Assembly: GCF_914767665.1 (NCBI RefSeq)
Contig: NC_059506.1
Coordinates: forward strand, 17,151,825 to 17,215,824
DNA length: 64,000 nt
Direction of reading: 5' to 3'
DNA from: Harmonia axyridis
Lineage: Eukaryota > Arthropoda > Insecta > Coleoptera > Coccinellidae
The position numbers and the translations under genes are program-made. A model generated the notes under the pieces. It worked only from the letters and a program-made list of their open reading frames with translations. It ran no database searches and was not told the origin of the DNA. This document shows, piece by piece, positions 22,545-56,104 of the stretch (the first letter of the stretch is position 1; the number at the start of each line of letters is the position of its first letter).

Positions 22545-22748
22545 CTGCTGAAAGCGCCCAATATCACAAAGCGCGTTCGGTTTTTATTACTTCGGACCGC
22601 TCGGACAGTCCGAGTCGGACTTGTCTGAACCGTTCGTTTATTACATCCAGATTGAGGGGAATACACATCTGGAGCGTTCGGCAAAGATATCTGATCAATC
22701 AGATGTCGATCTTTTTCGTCGGACGTTTTCGACCTAGCAAAACGATAT
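22545..22748 (-). pseudogene. Fragment of a THAP-type gene, second copy of 57612-57783
   Basis: The minus-strand frame reads FARSKTSDEKDRHLIDQISL and PNAPDVYSPQSGCNKRTVQT. Near-identical residues occur at 57620-57760 just after a THAP domain. Homology ends abruptly near 22745, where RTE LINE sequence begins. This looks like the region following the zinc finger of a THAP-containing transposase. The two copies keep the same reading frame, which suggests it was once coding. Confidence 0.6.
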
Positions 22749-24513
22749 GCTAATGACAATGTGCGCACAAGATGAACTTCGTATTAATAACACATTCTTT
22801 CAGCATAAGCAGAGCCAGAAATACACCTTTGGAAACACGAGGAACCAAAAATCTTCGATTGACTTTGTTATCTCCAACAGATTGGTTCACCCGAGCCAAA
22901 TCCTGGATGTGAGAACACTAACATCTGCAAACGTGGGAACGGAACATGGTCTTGTGATTTATAAATATCGCTGTAAGGCACATACACCTAATAAAAAGCC
23001 TCCTGTGTATATTGAAAAATACAATTTAGAAGGTTTCAGAGATGATTCTACAAAACTGCTGTATGGGAAACGACTAGAGGAAAAGCTGAGGTTGATGCAT
23101 GTAAGAGAAGCGGAAGATTTGAACACTATGTGGAGCAAAATCAAGGCAAGTATAATCGATAGCGCAAAGGAAGCTATTGGAGTCAGAAGAATAAACATGA
23201 ATGGAAGAAAGCAGTTTAAACCTTGGTTCACAGATGACGTGAAACAGCTGGCTAAACGAAAGAAAGATGTATTTCTCCAGTACAAGAACACAATGACAGG
23301 ACTGCATATGAGGTCTACAAAGCAGTTAGAAACAGGGTGAATGAAGGTGAAAAGAACTTGAAAAAGGAATATTGGGAAAGATTTTCTGCAGAGATGGAGA
23401 ACGACCTATATGGAGCACAGAAGAAGATATGGAGAGTGGTGCGGAACAGAAGACATATATGCGAAGAGGTACAAGTGAACTCTATAACACCGGAAAAATG
23501 GAAAGATTTCATGGAAAATTTATATAACAACCCAGATGAAGTCGTCGAACACGTGCACGAAGCACAAGATGAAATATCAAATAATGAAGAAATAACGCAG
23601 AATGAAGTTCACGAAATGGTGAAGAAACTTAAGAATCGAAAAGCACCTGGACCCGATGACATCAGCAATGAAATGCTAAAGAATGGTGGCATATACTTGG
23701 AAAATGCCCTAACTCTGTTGTTCCGAAAAGTAATATCCAGCCAAGAAATCCCAGAAGAATGGAAGCAAAGCATAACAATACCCATCTACAAAAAAGGAAA
23801 TAAGAATGATCCCGGAAATTATAGATCAATAACCTTACTGAACAGCGTATGCCGAGGCGTATGCAAACTCTTGACAAAGATCCTATCAACAAGAATAACC
23901 GAAAAAATGTATATCCGAGAAGAACAGCAATGATTCAGGCGCAATAGATCAACAGTTGATGCAATATTGAGACAAACAATTGAGAAATCATTGGAGTTTG
24001 ATAAACCTTCATACCTATGCTTTGTGGACCTTACAAAAGCATTCGATCGAGTGCGCCTACCAGATGTCTTGAAAATTCTGGAGAACGGAAAAATATATCC
24101 TAAACACATAAAAGTTATTGAACAACTCAACAAGAATAACAAAACAAGGGTCAAAACTCAGCACGGCTTAACCGAAGACATACCCATACTGACAGGAATT
24201 CGCCAGGGCGATAGCCTAAGCCCAATTCAACTTGATCATGAATGAGACTATAACTAGTGCCAACCAAACCAGTAGGGGATATAGAATGGGGCCAAGAGCA
24301 TTGAAGATCTTATGCTATGTGGATGATGTTATTTTAATGGCTGAAAACGAAGATGATCTACAACGTCTGCTATATCGATTCCAAACAGCCGATAAATTCA
24401 ATATGATTATTTCATTGGAGAAAACGGATTCGATGGTCATCTCTCGGGAACCTATCCGATGCAAATTGGCAAAATCACAATACTTGGGATCAAAATATAC
24501 ATCGGATAGCACA
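22749..24513 (+). pseudogene. Truncated RTE-type LINE (endonuclease C-terminus and reverse transcriptase)
   Basis: Plus-strand pieces: 22749-23340 (end of the endonuclease, DELRINNTFFQHKQSQKYTF), 23337-23933 (RT N-terminus with NRKAPGPDDISNEMLKNGG and GNYRSITLLNSV), 23967-24240 (CFVDLTKAFDRVR, GIRQGDSLSP) and 24232-24520 (YVDDVILMAENEDDLQRL). These correspond piece by piece to the near full-length element at 41656-44703. Three frameshifts or stops and loss of both ends make it dead. It runs straight into gypsy sequence at about 24515. Confidence 0.85.
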
Positions 24514-24514
24514 A

Positions 24515-25040
24515 GCTATTATATTAGCTAGACACGAGGTAACAGGATTTTCTCCATCCTATTTATGCTTTCTTAGGAACGTTCCTACTGATGGAGCATT
24601 TTATGGTTCAATTTCAGATAATGCTCACAATAATATAGAAATAGGAAATAAAGTTATAGATTCTGCCTCTCCCAGAGTTTTCTAAAACAGTACAAAGTAA
24701 GCTCTTCAAAGCATATCAGAAAAATGCCCATCGTTATAACCATAGTTATAACCATTGTCTATGGTTATAACTTGAGGAAGCGCGATCTTCGTTTCAAGGT
24801 AGGAGATAGAGTTTGGAAAAAGAACTTCGTTCTGTCAGACGCTTCAAATAAATTTTCGGCCTAGTTAGCACCGAAATACATCCCCTGTATAGTGAACAAG
24901 GTTATTTCTCCGTTGATTTATAATTTGAGAGGTTTGAACGGGACTGACCTAGGCAATTTCCATGTCAAACACATAAAACTGGATCTGACCCAAGATGATT
25001 TTTCTACCGACTTAAACAAAACTGATGACAACGATGAATA
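24515..25040 (+). pseudogene. Ty3/gypsy-type integrase C-terminal relic
   Basis: Frames near 24515-24700 read ARHEVTGFSPSYLCFLRNVP, the typical gypsy integrase end of core. At about 24775-25010 the pattern continues as RDLRFKVGDRVWKKNF, LAPKYIPCIVNKVISPLIYN and GNFHVKHIKLDL, with stops and shifts. A short inverted CATAGACAATGG/TATAACC block interrupts it at about 24735-24770. No LTR is visible. Confidence 0.6.
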
Positions 25041-25407
25041 ATTCCTTTTTGCCTTTAATCGAGCCGGTCGCAGGAGTGAAAACAGCCCTGGGGTACTTCT
25101 GAGGAAATTTAAGGTATTCAATTATCTGCCTTATCATAGAACTAATACAGGGTGTTTCATTTGAAAATGTCGGGAATTAATAGTTTAAAGTTCTTAATAT
25201 TTGAACATTAATAACCGACCCCTGCAGAAATGAAAGTAAAAGGAGCTCGCTTTCTGACAAAATTGCTAAGATGGTTAGCGGTAACTACAGGATCCTTTAA
25301 ATGTATAATGATAATGTGAATAACATATAGAAATTAAAGCTAAGACAAGTTAAATAGTAGGTATACCTAGCATGAATATAGAGTTTCCTAAAATATCGTA
25401 AAACCCA

Positions 25408-25742
25408 CCACTCAAGATGACTTTTTCGAGACGGGTGGCCCAGGAAAAGTCCCCGGGTATTGCCGATCGGTACTAGACTTCAGCATCTCAGACATCTCGG
25501 ATCTCGGGAGTCGGGCGCTTCATAGAGTAAGTATATACATACTTGTTCTATGGGGCGCCCGACTGTTGAGTTCGCAGTTCGCATTGCCAGTTCTCACAAC
25601 CCTAATCAAGAACTGAACTTGAATGCTAGACTGGAAGCCTCGAAAGAAGTTCCGAAAAGAATGCCTCGTGAGTGATGAACCGACCAAACGCCTGGCAGCC
25701 GGGACTTTTCCAGAATGTTCGAAAAAGGAGCCTTGTGAGTGG
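25408..25742. repeat. Foldback MITE of about 335 bp
   Basis: The ends CCACTCAAGATGAC... and ...CCTTGTGAGTGG form inverted repeats of about 45 bp, including GGAAAAGTCCC. A second inner palindrome (TCGGGCGCTTCATAGAGTAAG against its complement) lies at about 25511-25565. It is richer in GC than its surroundings and has no ORF. Confidence 0.6.
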
Positions 25743-25939
25743 TTGCCATTAGACTATTTTAACAGGCAACTCTCGTATTATTGAAGCAAATTATTTCAAA
25801 TAATTTTGGGGCGGCATGACATAAATTCGAATTCGAACAAGCGTGCAAAAGCTCTCTTTGATTTTATTTTCATTAATGCAATTCAAGTATAGAATTCATA
25901 ACAAAATGGGACGAATAAAGACCCTGACAAATAATTTTA

Positions 25940-27745
25940 AAATTCAATTCAATTCAATTTATTTGCGAGATTCCAACCACAATTACAATGTGCTTAAATA
26001 TATTATAAAATACATATGCAACAATTTCAATCTTATCCCCATCAAAGCGAAACAACAACTAAGCAGTGCTTGTTCATGTTTTTCGGACTTTCTGAGGACT
26101 TTGAGCACAGGCTTATCAAGTAGTATAAACAAAAAAAAAACAAAAAACAAAAAAAACCCTAGATGACATGAAAGGAGAGGCGCGGACATAGAGAACAACA
26201 AACTTTGCACTTCACGACAAGAATCAATAGCTTAAGGACTCCAAAAAAAAAAAATTAAATATATCAAATTCACAAATCGAAGGTGAATCGGTTCTCGAAC
26301 AAAAGTTTCCTAAGCTCCCTACTAAACCTTTTTCTATTCTTAATTCTGCTAACATTTAGTGGGATTCTGTTATAGTACTTAGGCCCAATATAGAAAATGA
26401 AGCGTTGTGAGCAACTCTTCCTGAACAACCTTATCTCAAGCGACTCATTGTCCACCGCCCTGGTCACGTTCTTCTTTCTTGTTCAATGAGTGGATGATCT
26501 TGGGAGAACATGTACATGAGAGTCTGATAAATGAATAACGTCCTCACATTCATAATCCCAGATTCATAATATAATTCATCCATAGGATGAAGTAGATCTT
26601 TTCTAAACATTATTTTTATCAAACTGTTCTGTGATATTTGTAGACCTTTTCTAGCGTTCTTAGTAAGACCCCCCCACACAATCACACAATACCTGAGAAC
26701 TGACTCTACTAAATAATTATAAAGTAATAATAAGTTTTCCGTATTGAATATATCTCTTAGAACATAAAATTTATGCTGGAGCAATCTCAACCTTTTCATC
26801 AACATAGCGGACTGCGCCTCCCATCTCAGGTATTTATCCACCATGATACCCAAGTACTTTATCTCGTCAACTCTCGAGATTGATGGACATGCGCAACTTT
26901 GGAGAGTACATTCATCATTGTGACCAAGTGAAAGATCATTGTCGGGCTGCCCATCAATAGTGATCGAAAAGGTAATGCATTTAGTTTTGCAAAAATTCAA
27001 GGACATTGAATTGAAACTCAACCACTCATAAAGATCAAAGAGACAACTCTCCGCCGTTCTATAAAGAGCATCCCATGAAACACCCACGAAAACAATTGCA
27101 GTGTCGTCGGCGTATGATATGATCTTATCGGAGATATAATTCATTTCAAAAACATCGTTGAAATAGATAAGAAATAACAACGGTCCAAGGACTGTACCTT
27201 GAGGTACCCCCGACACGACCGTTGTTGAATCGCTAAGAGAATTACCAACTCTAACGCATTGGCTTCTGTCCCACAGGTAATTTTTCAACAAGTTTTAAGC
27301 GATTCCCCTCACTCCCGTATTGCTGAGCTTAGTAAGCAGCCGCTCATGTGAAATAGTGTCGAACGCTTTAGCTAAATCAAGAAACACCGTCATACATTTT
27401 TTTTGATTCGTCCAAACTGGTCACAATCCTCCCCACTAGATCCAAAGCAGCATCCATCGTGCTGACACCCTTTTTAAAACCAAACTGTTTGCCCGAGATA
27501 ACATGGTGCTGATCGTAAAATGAGAGAAGTCTCCTTTTGAAGCATTTTTCAAAAATCTTCGCGAAATTATTTATGAGGGATATAGGCCGATAGTTAGATG
27601 GATCATCATGATTCCCACTTTTGAAAACAGGGATAATTATAGATTCTTTCCATTGAAGGGGAAGTGAACCGGATGTGAATGTTAAATTTATAAATAATGT
27701 TATATTATAATATAAATAATGGGTTGAATTTAACCATTTCATCAA
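25940..27745 (-). pseudogene. 5'-truncated CR1/Jockey-like LINE, reverse transcriptase and 3' end
   Basis: Minus-strand RT motifs run from 27745: ESIIIPVFKSGNHDDPSNYR, FGFKKGVSTMDAALD, then after a frameshift LDLAKAFDTISHERLL. A stop near 27297 precedes VVSGVPQGTVLGPLLFLIYF and ISYADDTAIV (frame 27291-26464), followed by the C-terminal domain. The tail at about 25945 is a short AATTG-type tandem run. The element lies just 254 bp upstream of the first coding exon of the calcium-binding protein gene, in the opposite orientation. Confidence 0.85.
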
Positions 27746-27998
27746 TTATTCTTATATAAAATTTCGAATGAAGTTATTTGTACCAATTTGTCCCCAATTC
27801 ATAGTGAACTGCGCAGACTTATTCAAAGTTTCTAACTACAGGAATAAGTCTGATCGTTGCGTTCCGGTCCTGAATATTTTCAAAGTGACGTTCACCGTTA
27901 ACCAGCCGCGCGTATTTCTGAAATAGAAGTGGGTTCATCGTCCAATTTTAAACCTGGTTAAAAATCGTTATGTTATTATAATTTATTCCAAAATTGCG

Positions 27999-49826
<21,828 letters not shown>

Positions 49827-49877
49827 TAGTTGAATTCTATAATTGAATTGAGTATATGTATGTGTAAATATTGTTTT

Positions 49878-49883
49878 AATAAA
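49878..49883 (+). terminator. Polyadenylation signal of the Scp gene
   Basis: AATAAA lies 51 bp past the stop codon, and an A-rich run follows about 10 bp later. Position and spacing suit a short 3' UTR. Confidence 0.6.
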
Positions 49884-50627
49884 TTTAATTATAAAAAAAC
49901 TGGCATTCATACTGCTTTTCAATTACTTTTTACTTATGCAGTAACGGATCTTGGATTTTTTCGGGTGGGATCAAAATTTGATAGAAGCCGCTGCTTATCA
50001 ATATAAATTCACCCTTGTCATCATCATAGGTTGAGATTTTACCTGTATAATACCATAGTTTAAGGATCGGATAGTAAGACAGTGTAGTTCTTTATTCGAT
50101 TTTGTTGATGTTGAGCGCCTTCTAGTTGTACTTAAAAATGTTATTCGAAAAATTTGGTCCGTGAAGGAAACCATCAATATTCATTAATCATGCGTTTAAC
50201 AGTTGAATATCACCACAAAAATCCCACAGAATTTCAAATCAATCCATGGTGCGGTTTTTTTATTTTATTCGATCGAAATTCAATAAAATTAAAGGATCAA
50301 GCCTCCTAACCACGATAGGGAATCAAAAATAATTTTCAAATTTTGTTAATTTGTTTCGAAAATAAACTGGCTTTTTTTAGCATTGTAAAAGTTAGAAAGA
50401 TAAAAAGTTGAGATATGCAATTTCTGAAAAGCGAGTAGATCGAGTTCGAAATTCACTTGGGTATATCAACTTTATTTCGAGATTAATTTGGTCTTTATCA
50501 TCAAGATCATGATGTAATGAAATTACGGAATCACATAAAAAATGATTATAATATGTTGTCTTGAATTATTTGGAGTCAATAAGAAAAAAATTGAAAGGGA
50601 AAAAAATTTTTTTTTTGAAAATTTATA

Positions 50628-51913
50628 TCAGGTGTGTGAATAAGTCTTTCCCGTTTTTTGTAAGAGATGGCGCCACCAATACTGTGCGAGTATTTAATGG
50701 TTACATATGTCATAATCAAAGCTTATTCATCTGTCAACAATTCCACACTAACACATTAGTTGAAATTTTTTCGCATCATAAATTTTTGAAATCGTGAAAA
50801 TGTCGAAATTTGAGCCGAGTCGACGTCATTTGCGGGAAGTTTCACTTTATTGGTTCAATTTGAAGAAATCTGCTGCCGAGGCGCATCGGTTGCTTCAGGA
50901 AGCTTATGGAGAAGGTTGTGTCGATGATTCAAGTGTTCGCGGATGGTTTCGACGCTTCAAAAGTGGCGATTTCGACGTGGAAGACAAGGAGCGTTCCGGG
51001 CGGCCGCAAATCTTTGAAGATCAAGAATTGGCGACTTTGCTTGATGAAGATTCGTGTCAAATGCAAGAAGAACTTGCTGAAGCATTGGGAGTTGACCGAA
51101 CAACCATTTCCAAGCGTTTGAAAGCCATGGGAATGATCCAAAAGCAAGGAAATTGGGTGCCGTACGAACTGAAGCTGAGAGACGTCGAACGGCGTTTTTT
51201 CACTTGCGAACAGCTGCTTCAGCGACATAAAAGAAAGGGTTTTCAGCATCGTATCGTGACTGGCGATGAAAAGTGGATCCGTTACGATAATCCGAAGCGA
51301 AGAAAATCATGGGGACTACCCGGCCATGCATCATCATCGACGGCCAAGCCAAATATTCATGGCGCCAAGCTCATGCTCTGTATATGGTGGGACCAGCTAG
51401 GTGTGGTTTACTATGAGCTTCTGAAACCGAATGAAAGGATCACAGGCGAGGTCTATCGACGACAATTGATGCGTTTGAGCCGCGCACTGCGAGAAAAACG
51501 GCCACAATACTCCGACAGGCACGACAAAGTTATTTTGCAACATGACAATGCTCGCCCACAAGTTGCACAGCCGGTGAAAACATACTTAGAAACGCTCAAA
51601 TGGGAAGTCCTACCCCACCCGCCGTATAGTCCAGACATTGCTCCGTCTGATTACCATCTCTTCAGATCGATGACGCATGGCCTGGCTGACCAGCACTTCC
51701 ATTCCTACGAGGAAGCCAAAAAATGGGTGGATGACTGGATAGAGGCCAAACCGGTCGAATTTTTTCGCAACGGGATTCGTATGTTGCCAGAAAGATGGGG
51801 AAAAGTTGTAGCTAGCGATGGCCAATACTTTCAATAATTCATTTGTAACCATTTTTTCACAATAAAGGCTCAAAATTTGAAAAAAAACGGGAAAGACTTA
51901 TTCACACACCTGA
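50628..51913 (+). mobile_element. Complete mariner element
   Basis: 1,286 bp with terminal inverted repeats TCAGGTGTGTGAATAAGTCT and its perfect complement, about 30 bp to ACGGG/CCCGT and the T run. A TA dinucleotide stands on each side (50626-50627 and 51914-51915). Both ends and the ORF are intact, which is exceptional in this window. Confidence 0.96.
50794..51837 (+). CDS. Mariner transposase, intact D,D34D
   Basis: 347 aa, the usual length for mariner transposases. The N-terminal paired helix-turn-helix domain spans about 1-112 (GWFRRFKSGDFDVEDKERSG between the helices), the linker WVPYEL is at 119-124 (WVPHEL in most family members), and the catalytic domain has Asp156 (VTGDEKW), Asp249 (LQHDNARP) and Asp284 (APSDYHLF), with exactly 34 residues between the last two. 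It excises the element and inserts it at TA. No stop or shift is seen. HDNARPQ replaces the more common HDNARPH. The sequence is closest in feel to mauritiana-type mariners of insects. Confidence 0.97.
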   Translation: MKMSKFEPSRRHLREVSLYWFNLKKSAAEAHRLLQEAYGEGCVDDSSVRGWFRRFKSGDFDVEDKERSGRPQIFEDQELATLLDEDSCQMQEELAEALGVDRTTISKRLKAMGMIQKQGNWVPYELKLRDVERRFFTCEQLLQRHKRKGFQHRIVTGDEKWIRYDNPKRRKSWGLPGHASSSTAKPNIHGAKLMLCIWWDQLGVVYYELLKPNERITGEVYRRQLMRLSRALREKRPQYSDRHDKVILQHDNARPQVAQPVKTYLETLKWEVLPHPPYSPDIAPSDYHLFRSMTHGLADQHFHSYEEAKKWVDDWIEAKPVEFFRNGIRMLPERWGKVVASDGQYFQ

Positions 51914-52829
51914 TAAAAAATTTATTTTATGAATTCAAACACTATTATTGATAAAAATGCAGAAAATTTTTTTTAATATTTTATTTATTCATTTTATGGA
52001 AGATTATGAACATTCAAATCAAAAATCGTTATCCTTTAATTTTATTGAAAATTCGATCGAATGGAACAAAGAAAAGAAACCGCTCCATGGATTAGATTAA
52101 TATTCTGTGGAATTTTTGCGGTGATATTCAACTGTGAAACGCATACTTATCATTGATGGTTTTTTAGATATTTTCAATTCAGCGTTTGATTATCAAAAAA
52201 ACCTCCGAAAACGTTTTTTTTTCTCAATTTTTCAAATGAATGTAGAGAACGAAAAAAGTTTTTCTTCAAAAAACCAATAGTAACTTTTTGTAGCAGATTC
52301 ATTCAAGATTTCGAAACATCCCTTAAATTTTCTGTTGAATCATTGGTTGCCAAGATATTGATGATTAAAGACAAAAAGGTCCTTTTCAATTCAAAGTTCG
52401 ATATTTCAGCGAGAAGTTATCGCCGTATCAAAGTTTTGAAAGAGGGAATTAAAAAAAAAATTCCAAATCTAAATGCCAAAAATAAAAACTGAAAAAAATT
52501 CTCATAAATTTTATTTACTGTTTTCTTTAGGATCGAGCCGTACACATTGCTTGAAAAATTTTATCTTAATGAGATCTCTAAACTAAAAGCTTCGAAAAGT
52601 TTATTTTTCAAATTGAGACACGACCATTTTTATCAAAAATACAGCCGATTGAAAAACCGTTAAAAATTTTGAGTTTTATTTTGATCCTTTAATGTTCTCC
52701 ACTAGTATATAAAATATTATTGCCAGTTCGACATTGTCTGCTATATAGAATTGATGTGTGTCAGATGCGCTGTGTTATCAAAATGAATAAAAATAATTCC
52801 ATCATATCATCAAATACGTTAAATCGAAA

Positions 52830-53560
52830 TTGCTGAAAGAATTACTGCCACCACCGCGGAATTTAATTTTTGAATCGGAAACGTCTCAAGTCGGCGAAAC
52901 AACCCTTCAGGAGAAGAATTACAAAAGGAACCGACCTCTCCGGAATTATCTAAGAAAAAAAAAGCGGAAGAAAAAGCCAACGAAAAACATTTTATATTCG
53001 ACATTTGATATTATTTTCAAACCACCACAACTTTTGATAAATCCAACAATGAACTCGCAAATAGAAAATGATAAACAATCAGTATATGTTCCCAATCAAT
53101 CCCAAACATTGATATCTCCAACAATGAATCAATCTGTTCGTGATTGAGTGGAAACTGATGAGGAACATAATGGACTAACATCATTGGCCAATATAACAAA
53201 ATATATTCAACAACAAACAATGAAAACTAAAGTAAATTCTCTATGAAAACAATGAAAGAAACTTCTATTCTAAGATGAACGAGTTAAAAAAAATGGAATA
53301 TGAAAATTTATTTCAGGATAAAATCCAAATGTCCACTATTTGGAATACGAAAATTCCATCGTCCCGATATATAATTATCACAACAAAAATAGTTTTCATC
53401 CTCAAATTAAACAACAATAAATCTACATTGGAGCAAGCTGTCACTAGGCTCAAAAATGAAAAAAAATGTCAGCTACAAGGAAACAAATGCACAGAAAATA
53501 ATAAACACCAAAAGAGAAACTCAGCACACATAAATACCGCTAAGTAGCGGTAATATAAAA
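52830..53560 (+). pseudogene. Possible LINE ORF1-like relic
   Basis: The frames 52830-53147 and 53275-53547 are lysine/asparagine-rich without a clear domain. They lie in order upstream of the RT fragment at 53699 and on the same strand, so they may be the ORF1 region of that LINE. No zinc knuckle is visible. Confidence 0.3.
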
Positions 53561-53698
53561 TGTAGAGACATGCATCAAAGACGAAGATATTATAGTCAAC
53601 TTCTTCAATATCTCAAAATTTAACATACAAAAGGATAACCTCAATATCTCTTTCAAAACCTACTAGATATATCGTGAACAGCTGATGTATTCTAACTA

Positions 53699-54124
53699 AT
53701 GTTTTTCCAGCTTCCTGGGCCCCCTTTTCCGAAAGTTCATAATACTACTGAAGTGTCTGATTTGAGAATTATAAGACTTCTTCCTTTGCTCTCTAAAATC
53801 TTCGGAAGAGTGATGTTCGACCAGATTTATGATTGTTTTGAGTCCAACCAGCTGTTTTTCTCCGTTCAGTATGGATTCAGACGATTTTATACCACCATGA
53901 TGGCTTTGTCATCTGTGACGGACGATATCTTCAGAGCTCTCGACCGTAGCGATATTATGATTCTCCTTCTTGACTTCTCGAAGGCATTTGATACCTTAAA
54001 TCATTTAATTCTTTCGAAACTCAAATATTACGAATTTGTCAGTGCTTCGGCTTCGGTGTCTCTTGTCGAATCATTATTTCTCTCTAAGAGAAGTTTAGAG
54101 GTAAGGGAAATCACATTTTTTTAA
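53699..54124 (+). pseudogene. LINE reverse transcriptase fragment
   Basis: The 141-aa frame holds RLLPLLSKIFGRVMFDQIYD, LFFSVQYGFRRFYTTMMALS and IMILLLDFSKAFDTLNHLIL, which are RT motifs 1-3 and motif A of Jockey/CR1-type LINEs. The YADD box is missing because homology ends at about 54110. Confidence 0.8.
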
Positions 54125-54369
54125 ATATTTCTGCAGAAATTTTTTTTTCAGAAAAACCTTTTTCTTTTTCGATTCTGCAAATACACAGTATTTGCTATTA
54201 TAAGACTGTTTGCAGTATGAATCAAGAATGTACAGGACGTTTATAAGAACTTGGACGATTCAAATTCATCAAAACTCGAGATTTTCAAATTAAAACCTTT
54301 TTTATTATTTCAGTCGATTCAACACACAAAAACAGTGGGGGTTACTTAAGCGAACCCTATACCTAAAAC

Positions 54370-55200
54370 AAATACGAATTATCGAGGAAGAACTTGAAAT
54401 GAGGAAAAACTGCAATTTGTAACTGTGTGTAGTCTGTGACGTCCGGAAAGCACAGAAAGAAACTAAAATTCGATATTCCGATAACCAAATTTGAACTATT
54501 CGTAATTGAAAATTATATTGGTTCATGGTAAGATGTCTAAAACCATTTAGACATCTGAGTTTATGGATTTCTCAACAATCCGAACGAAAAATTAGTTATA
54601 ATTAAGATGTCTAAAAACATAGTGAATGCACTCGTCAAATTTTGAATGCAATGACATTCGACCAAATTGAAAATATTAGTTTTAGTTCGTGGCGGCGCCG
54701 CAATGTCATACTTGTCATTTCAATCTTTTTTCCGTTGTTTTTGATTGGATACATTAATTAAAACCCGATACTGACCAATCAAAAGCGACGTGTAACCGAG
54801 TATGATCGTGCAAAGTCGTGAAACAAAACACGAAACGTTTACTGGAATGAATTCAAATATTTGTAATAGAGAGAGTTAATTGGTATTTCAATTACAAGAA
54901 TTACTACATAGATCCTAACTATAATGAAAGATATACATATAGATACATAATGGCACAAAACTCGTAAATAATAAATAACAAGAATCTTAGTTTGCTGATA
55001 GCGCTTCATACAGTTGACATAACGAAGCTTAAATAATATTCTCAAAATTGGCAAAACAAAAGCTAATCAGTTCATACATCTGGTTTTTAGACATCTTAGT
55101 TATAATCAATGAAATGTAAAATTCAGTTATCCAAACATCGAATTTTAGTTTCTTTCTGTGAATTCCGGAAGGCACAGACTACTTCATACAGATAGGAATT
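54370..55200. repeat. Foldback with CCGGAAAGCACAGA arms
   Basis: The left arm (about 54395-54630: GACGTCCGGAAAGCACAGAA, AACTAAAATTCGAT, AAGATGTCTAAAAAC) faces the right arm (about 55085-55205: TTTTAGACATCTTAG, ATCGAATTTTAGTTTCTTTC, ATTCCGGAAGGCACAGA). No supported gene lies between, only AT-rich sequence. The right arm runs into the dispersed repeat at 55250-55400. Confidence 0.6.
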
Positions 55201-55249
55201 GCGGTTTTTCTCATTTAAAGTTCTTCCTTGATAACTCTTTAATAGTAAT

Positions 55250-55400
55250 TTACGTGACAAGTCCGGAAAATAGTGTTTTTTGAACGAATAGACAAAATTC
55301 CAGGACGAGCGTAAGCGAGTCCTAAAAGTCTGTGAGTTCAAAAAAACCATTTTCGGGTGTGTTGCGTACAATATTTTTTCGGCAACCGTGTACAGGGTGG
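55250..55400. repeat. Dispersed short repeat, reversed copy
   Basis: TTACGTGACAAGTCCGGAAA and ATATTTTTTCGGCAACCGTG match 10112-10200 and the degraded copy at 40741-40850 (CTTCCCGAAAAAATTAGTGT, TTCTGGACTTGTTGCGTGAA). Confidence 0.5.
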
Positions 55401-56100
55401 GCAAATAAGCGAGGTAAGCTGCTATATCTCAGGATCCAATCATCGTAGAGACTTGCGGTAAAAAATTTTACCACTAAAGTGTACAAGAAAACACACTGGA
55501 AATTGATTTGAAGTTCATACCTCTACCGCTAGGGGGCATAGTAGCTATCGTCGAGTAGAAAAATGAATTTCACTCGAAATTGTTTCATATAAAGTTGAAG
55601 AAAAAAAATCACCACTGTAATCCTTGAAAAATTCTCTATCTTTTTGAATTGTCACTTAAGATGTTACGACATCAAATAAAGGTAGGTGAAAGGGAGAAAT
55701 CTGACCGATTGAAATGCCTGTAACTTAAGTTTGGCTCAACATTTTTGAGCAAATTAGATCTCGTCTAAGAGATAATATCTTGTTGATTGAGGACAAAATA
55801 TACTCATGATAAATTTGTTTTTGCTGCTTTCGATAGGGGGCACTAAGTCAGAAGTTCATTGTTTTGTTCATTTTACTCCGAAATTTCTCTTTGGATAGAA
55901 CACTCGCCTTCCACCACTCGAAATTAAGTTTTAGTTCAGGAACCGGTTGATTGGCACCGCTGTGGGCGCTGTTCACAGATTACAGATACATATCTGTGGC
56001 GCTGTTAGTCATTTTTTTACGTTTGATTTGCTGTCATCAAAGATTAAGGAGAGAAAGATAGGAAACGAAGCGACAAAGACGACGCCAGCGACGTTCTGTC
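55400..56100. other. Unassigned sequence
   Basis: It begins CAGGGTGGGCAAATAAGCGA, a style of terminus seen on insect MITEs, but I find no matching far end. CAGATTACAGATACATATCTGTGG at about 55977 is a short palindrome. No coding sequence is supported. Confidence 0.35.
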
Positions 56101-56104
56101 ACAG

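Larger units (their letters stand above)
50150..52180. repeat. Old foldback element that contains the mariner
   Basis: 50170-50310 and 52015-52165 are diverged inverted copies sharing ACAGTTGAATATCACC, TCCATGG and TCAATAAAATTAAAGGAT. The copies differ more from each other than the arms of the other foldbacks here do, so this is an older element into which the mariner later jumped. Confidence 0.75.
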
